Source of the DNA: JAAYKS01 sp964479435
GTDB lineage: Bacteria > Bacillota > Clostridia > Saccharofermentanales > UBA5734
Assembly (NCBI GenBank): GCA_964479435.1
Contig: CAYZME010000021.1
Span: forward strand, 1 to 25,730
Direction: 5' to 3'
Length of the DNA stretch: 25,730 nucleotides
In this document: positions 22,710 to 25,730 of the stretch, one piece after another
How positions within the stretch are numbered: the stretch's first letter is position 1
Layout of the letters: every line of letters starts with the position of its first letter
Notes under the pieces: model-generated
Databases searched by the model: none
What the model saw: only the letters and a program-made list of their open reading frames with translations
What the model was told of the DNA's origin: nothing
Program-made: the position numbers and the translations under genes

Positions 22710-22739
22710 ATTATAACCGCAGAGCGTGGCGCGCGTCAA
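22710..22739 (-). promoter_or_regulatory. Promoter of rpsU
   Basis: On the minus strand TTGACG (22734-22739, 5 of 6) and TATAAT (22710-22715) are spaced 18 bases, giving a leader of about 65 bases before the GTG. Confidence 0.75.
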
Positions 22740-22810
22740 CCGGAGTCCCCCGCGCATCCACGCCGCGGCGACTGGCCTTCTTACTGTGCGGCAGCACCCG
22801 GCTCTTGCCG

Positions 22811-23161
22811 TCAGCGGATGCGCTCACCCATCGCCTCGCCGCCCAGCACATGGAAATGGAGGTGATCGACCGTTTGGCCGGCGTGCGCGCCGCAGTTGAC
22901 GATCACGCGAAAGCCGTCCGCCTCGATGCCGCAAGCGCGCGCCGTTTCCGCCAGCGCCATCGGCAGGGCGCGTGCGACATCGGCGCCGCCGGGGTCGGCG
23001 GCCAGGGCCAACAGGTCCGCCCAATGGCGCCGCGGCAGCAGCAGCACATGGACCGCGGCCTGCGGGTGCAGGTCGCGGATCGCGACAAACCGCTCATCCG
23101 CGTACACCACCGTCGCCGGGATTTCGCCGGCGATGATTTTACAAAAGATACAATCCCGCAT
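22811..23161 (-). CDS. HIT-family nucleotide hydrolase/transferase
   Basis: A 116-residue histidine-triad protein, likely a purine nucleoside phosphoramidase of the HinT type; its physiological substrate is not known from sequence. N-terminal CIFCKIIAGEIPA (4-16), the RDLHPQAAVHVLLLPRRHWADLL segment and the catalytic HIT motif DHLHFHVLGG (H100, H102, H104) are all present. The ATG at 23161 follows AAGGGGTGG; an ATG at 23191 would add ten residues with no ribosome site and is almost joined to the alaS stop. It lies 30 bases after alaS and is probably cotranscribed with it. Confidence 0.94.
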   Translation of the reverse strand: MRDCIFCKIIAGEIPATVVYADERFVAIRDLHPQAAVHVLLLPRRHWADLLALAADPGGADVARALPMALAETARACGIEADGFRVIVNCGAHAGQTVDHLHFHVLGGEAMGERIR

Positions 23162-23191
23162 ATCGAGCCACCCCTTCCCCAGGTCCGCCAT

Positions 23192-25730
23192 TCAGCCCAC
23201 AATGCGCGCTTCGACGTCACGCAACGCCTGATCCAGCCTGGAGACATCTTTGCCGCCGGCCTGGGCCATGTCGGGCCGTCCGCCGCCGCCGCCGCCGGTC
23301 ACGCGCGCGGCCGCGCGCACCAGATCGCCGGCCGCCACACCCGCGCCCACCGCCGCCGGGGTCGCCATCGCGACAAACAAAATCTTCTCCCCGATCACCG
23401 CGGCCAAAAACACCACGCCTTCCGCAATCGCGTCCCGCACCCGGTCGGCCGTACGCCGCAGGGTGTCGACATCGGGCGCGTCGATGCGCCCGATGACATA
23501 ACGAAAGCCTCGCGCGTCACGCGCGGTGCGCGCAAGTTGATCGGCCAGCTCGGTGGTATTGGCGGCGGCCTGGGCCGCCAGCCTCTTCTCCAGTGCCCGT
23601 TGCTCGGCCAGCAAAGACTCGACGCGGCGCGGTACCTCGCGGGCGGGGGTTTTGAGCAGCGAAGCCGCCTCGGTCAACGCGCCGGCGTCCGCCAGCGCAG
23701 CTTCGTACGCGGCCTGACCGGTCACGGCTTCGATCCGGCGCACACCGGCGGCAATGCCCGATTCAGACGTGATCCGGAACCGGCAGGCCTGCGAAGAGGC
23801 GGACAAATGGGTGCCGCCGCATAGTTCGCGGCTGTAGTCGCCCACACGCACCACGCGCACCTGGTCGCTGTATTTTTCGTCAAACAAGGCCATCGCGCCG
23901 GCGAGCCGGGCTTCATCCAGGGTCATGAGATCGGTTTGGATTTTCAGGTCGTCGAGGATGGCCTGATTGACCTGCCGCTCGACTTCCCGGGTTTCCTCCG
24001 GTGTCAGCGGTTGAAAATGAGCAAAGTCAAAGCGCAGGCGCGCCGGCGACACCGACGAACCCGCCTGCGCGACGTGGTTGCCGAGCACGTTTTGCAGAGC
24101 CTTGTGCAACAGGTGGGTCGCGGTGTGGTTGCGCGCGATCGCCAAACGGCGGCCCGCGTCCACAGTCAGGCACACGCTGTCGCCGACATGGACCGTCCCG
24201 CCGGTCACGCGCCCCTCGTGGAGAAAGACCCCGCGGTCGGTGCCACGGGTGTCGCGCACTTGTACAACAAACCCCTCGCCCGCGATGGTTCCCCGGTCGC
24301 CCACCTGACCGCCGGATTCCGCGTAGAACGGCGTGCGGGCGGTGACCAACAGGACATCCGCGCCATCGGCGGCTTGGGAAACCACCGTTTTTTCGCCGGT
24401 CTGCGCGGCGATCTCGACCAGGAACAGGACATCCGCCTGATCTGACAAGCGCTCATACCCGGAGAATTCCGTCGCCGGCAGGTCGTCGGCCGCCTGGAGA
24501 GACTCGCCGCCTTCCCAGGCCGAACCCGCCTTGGCTTGCAGCGCGGCGCGGGCCCGTTCTTTTTGCTGCCGCATCGCCTCGGCAAACCCCGCCTCATCGA
24601 CGGTCAGGCCCCGCTCCGCGGCGATTTCCCGCGTCAGATCGAGTGGAAAGCCATAGGTGTCATGCAATAGGAACGCGGACGCGCCGGCCAGCTCGCCCGT
24701 CTGTGCCGCCCGGGTCTCGTCGATCAGCCGATCGAGAACGCCCATGCCAGCCTGCAGGGTCTCGGCAAAGGGCTCTTCCTCGATGCGAATCACGGTTTCG
24801 ATGGTGCCGCGTTTTTCGTTCAGTTCCGGGTAGGCCTGCGCCGATTCGCGCACCACCGTGGCGACAATCCGGTGCAAAAACGTGCCTTCAATCGCGAGCA
24901 GCCGCCCAAAACGCGCCGCGCGGCGCAAGAGGCGGCGCAAAACATAGCCGCGCCCTTCATTGCCCGGCAAGATGCCGTCGGCGATCATGAACGAGACGCT
25001 GCGGATGTGGTCGGTGATCACGCGGATCGCCATGTCGGTCGCGTCATCGGCCGGATATCGCACGCCGGCTATTTCGCACACATGGTCGAGAATGGCGCGG
25101 ATGGTATCCACCTCGAACAAATTATCGACGTCCTGCATGATGCAGGCAAAACGTTCCAACCCGCCGCCGGTATCAATATTCTTGCGATCCAAGGGGGTGT
25201 AGCTGCCGTCTGCTTCCCGGTTGAATTGGGTAAAGACCAGATTCCAGAATTCGACAAAGCGGTCACAGTCGCAGCCGACGCGGCAATCCGGGCTGCCGCA
25301 GCCCTTTTCCACCCCGCGGTCAAAATAAATCTCGGAGCTGGGGCCGCACGGCCCGGTGCCATGTTCCCAGAAATTGTCTTCTTTGCCCATACGCGCAATC
25401 CGCTCGGCGGGCAGCCCGATCTCGTTTTCCCAGATGGCGTACGCCTCGTCGTCCTCGCGGTACACAGACGCGTACAAGCGGTCGACCGGCATCTCCAGCA
25501 CCTGCGTGATAAACTCCCAGGCGTACGCGATCGCTTCTTTTTTGAAATAATCGCCAAAGGAAAAGTTGCCCAGCATCTCAAAAAACGTGCCGTGGCGGGC
25601 GGTTTTGCCGACGCGGTCGATGTCCGGGGTGCGGATGCATTTCTGACAGGTGGTTACCCGCGGCGCCGGCGGCTTCTGCGCGCCGGTAAAATAGGGTTTC
25701 AGCGGTGTCATCCCGGCGTTGATCAGCAAC
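23192..25730 (-). CDS. alaS: Alanyl-tRNA synthetase, N-terminus cut by the window edge
   Basis: About 845 residues of a class II synthetase that charges tRNA-Ala; roughly the first 30 are outside the window. The visible part starts in motif 1 (LLINAGMTPLKPYF) and continues with RHGTFFEMLGNFSFGDYFKKEAI, FWEHGTGPCGPSSEIYFDRG and GGGLERFACIMQDV. The editing domain has RNHTATHLLHKAL and CGGTHLSASSQA, whose His and Cys residues form the zinc/editing site that removes mischarged Ser and Gly. The C-Ala domain follows with a coiled stretch near ESLLAEQRALEKRLAAQAAANTTELADQLAR and the Gly-rich GGGGGRPDMAQAGG motif before the end. Regulation cannot be judged because the upstream region is missing. Confidence 0.97.
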   Translation of the reverse strand, partial: LLINAGMTPLKPYFTGAQKPPAPRVTTCQKCIRTPDIDRVGKTARHGTFFEMLGNFSFGDYFKKEAIAYAWEFITQVLEMPVDRLYASVYREDDEAYAIWENEIGLPAERIARMGKEDNFWEHGTGPCGPSSEIYFDRGVEKGCGSPDCRVGCDCDRFVEFWNLVFTQFNREADGSYTPLDRKNIDTGGGLERFACIMQDVDNLFEVDTIRAILDHVCEIAGVRYPADDATDMAIRVITDHIRSVSFMIADGILPGNEGRGYVLRRLLRRAARFGRLLAIEGTFLHRIVATVVRESAQAYPELNEKRGTIETVIRIEEEPFAETLQAGMGVLDRLIDETRAAQTGELAGASAFLLHDTYGFPLDLTREIAAERGLTVDEAGFAEAMRQQKERARAALQAKAGSAWEGGESLQAADDLPATEFSGYERLSDQADVLFLVEIAAQTGEKTVVSQAADGADVLLVTARTPFYAESGGQVGDRGTIAGEGFVVQVRDTRGTDRGVFLHEGRVTGGTVHVGDSVCLTVDAGRRLAIARNHTATHLLHKALQNVLGNHVAQAGSSVSPARLRFDFAHFQPLTPEETREVERQVNQAILDDLKIQTDLMTLDEARLAGAMALFDEKYSDQVRVVRVGDYSRELCGGTHLSASSQACRFRITSESGIAAGVRRIEAVTGQAAYEAALADAGALTEAASLLKTPAREVPRRVESLLAEQRALEKRLAAQAAANTTELADQLARTARDARGFRYVIGRIDAPDVDTLRRTADRVRDAIAEGVVFLAAVIGEKILFVAMATPAAVGAGVAAGDLVRAAARVTGGGGGGRPDMAQAGGKDVSRLDQALRDVEARIVG

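Overview
The window looks like a chromosomal, housekeeping-rich segment from a GC-rich, low-G+C-lineage-type (Firmicutes) anaerobe, most likely a member of the Clostridia. Supporting signs are a Spo0A-type DNA-binding domain, an RNase J, a FeoA-FeoB-DtxR iron operon, a recJ-rel pair, a Pta-AckA acetate pathway, strong GGAGG-type ribosome binding sites and good TTGACA/TATAAT promoters. I see no tRNA or rRNA gene, CRISPR array, insertion sequence, phage gene or integrase. The assignment is inference from gene content; the species cannot be named from this sequence alone.

Left part (1-4533): the 3' end of an HU gene with its terminator faces a Spo0A-C-domain protein and a small two-helix membrane protein (both minus strand). 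Divergent from these is a compact iron-uptake operon, feoA-feoB-small Cys-rich membrane protein-DtxR-type repressor, with a strong promoter and a perfect 17-bp palindrome just downstream of its -10. This reads as a self-contained ferrous-iron uptake and sensing unit. FeoB carries an unusual His/Gly/Arg-rich insert between its GTPase and membrane parts.

Middle (4552-11838): a lipoprotein cyclophilin (minus) is divergent from an RluA/RluD-family pseudouridine synthase (plus). A minus-strand run then reads, in transcription order, alpha/alpha-toroid-like exported protein, pta, ackA, proS. Pta and AckA convert acetyl-CoA to acetate with ATP formation and point to fermentative energy metabolism.

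Middle-right (11886-16956): tmcAL (tRNA-Met cytidine acetate ligase) and tyrS read on the plus strand, ending in a strong terminator followed by a CTAG-rich 16-bp tandem repeat. Then come rpsT (S20, minus, TTG start) and, divergent from it, rnj (RNase J).

Right part (17062-25730): all minus strand. In transcription order: alaS (5' end outside the window), a HIT-family protein, rpsU (S21, GTG start), recJ, bifunctional rel, and an orphan corrinoid protein with no methyltransferase beside it.

I found no clearly new multi-gene system. The most unusual points are the FeoB insert, a divergent pair of apparently leaderless genes at 11838/11886, the 16-bp tandem repeat, the Spo0A-C protein with an unrecognised N-terminus, and the orphan corrinoid protein. 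No gene-free stretch exceeds 300 bases.
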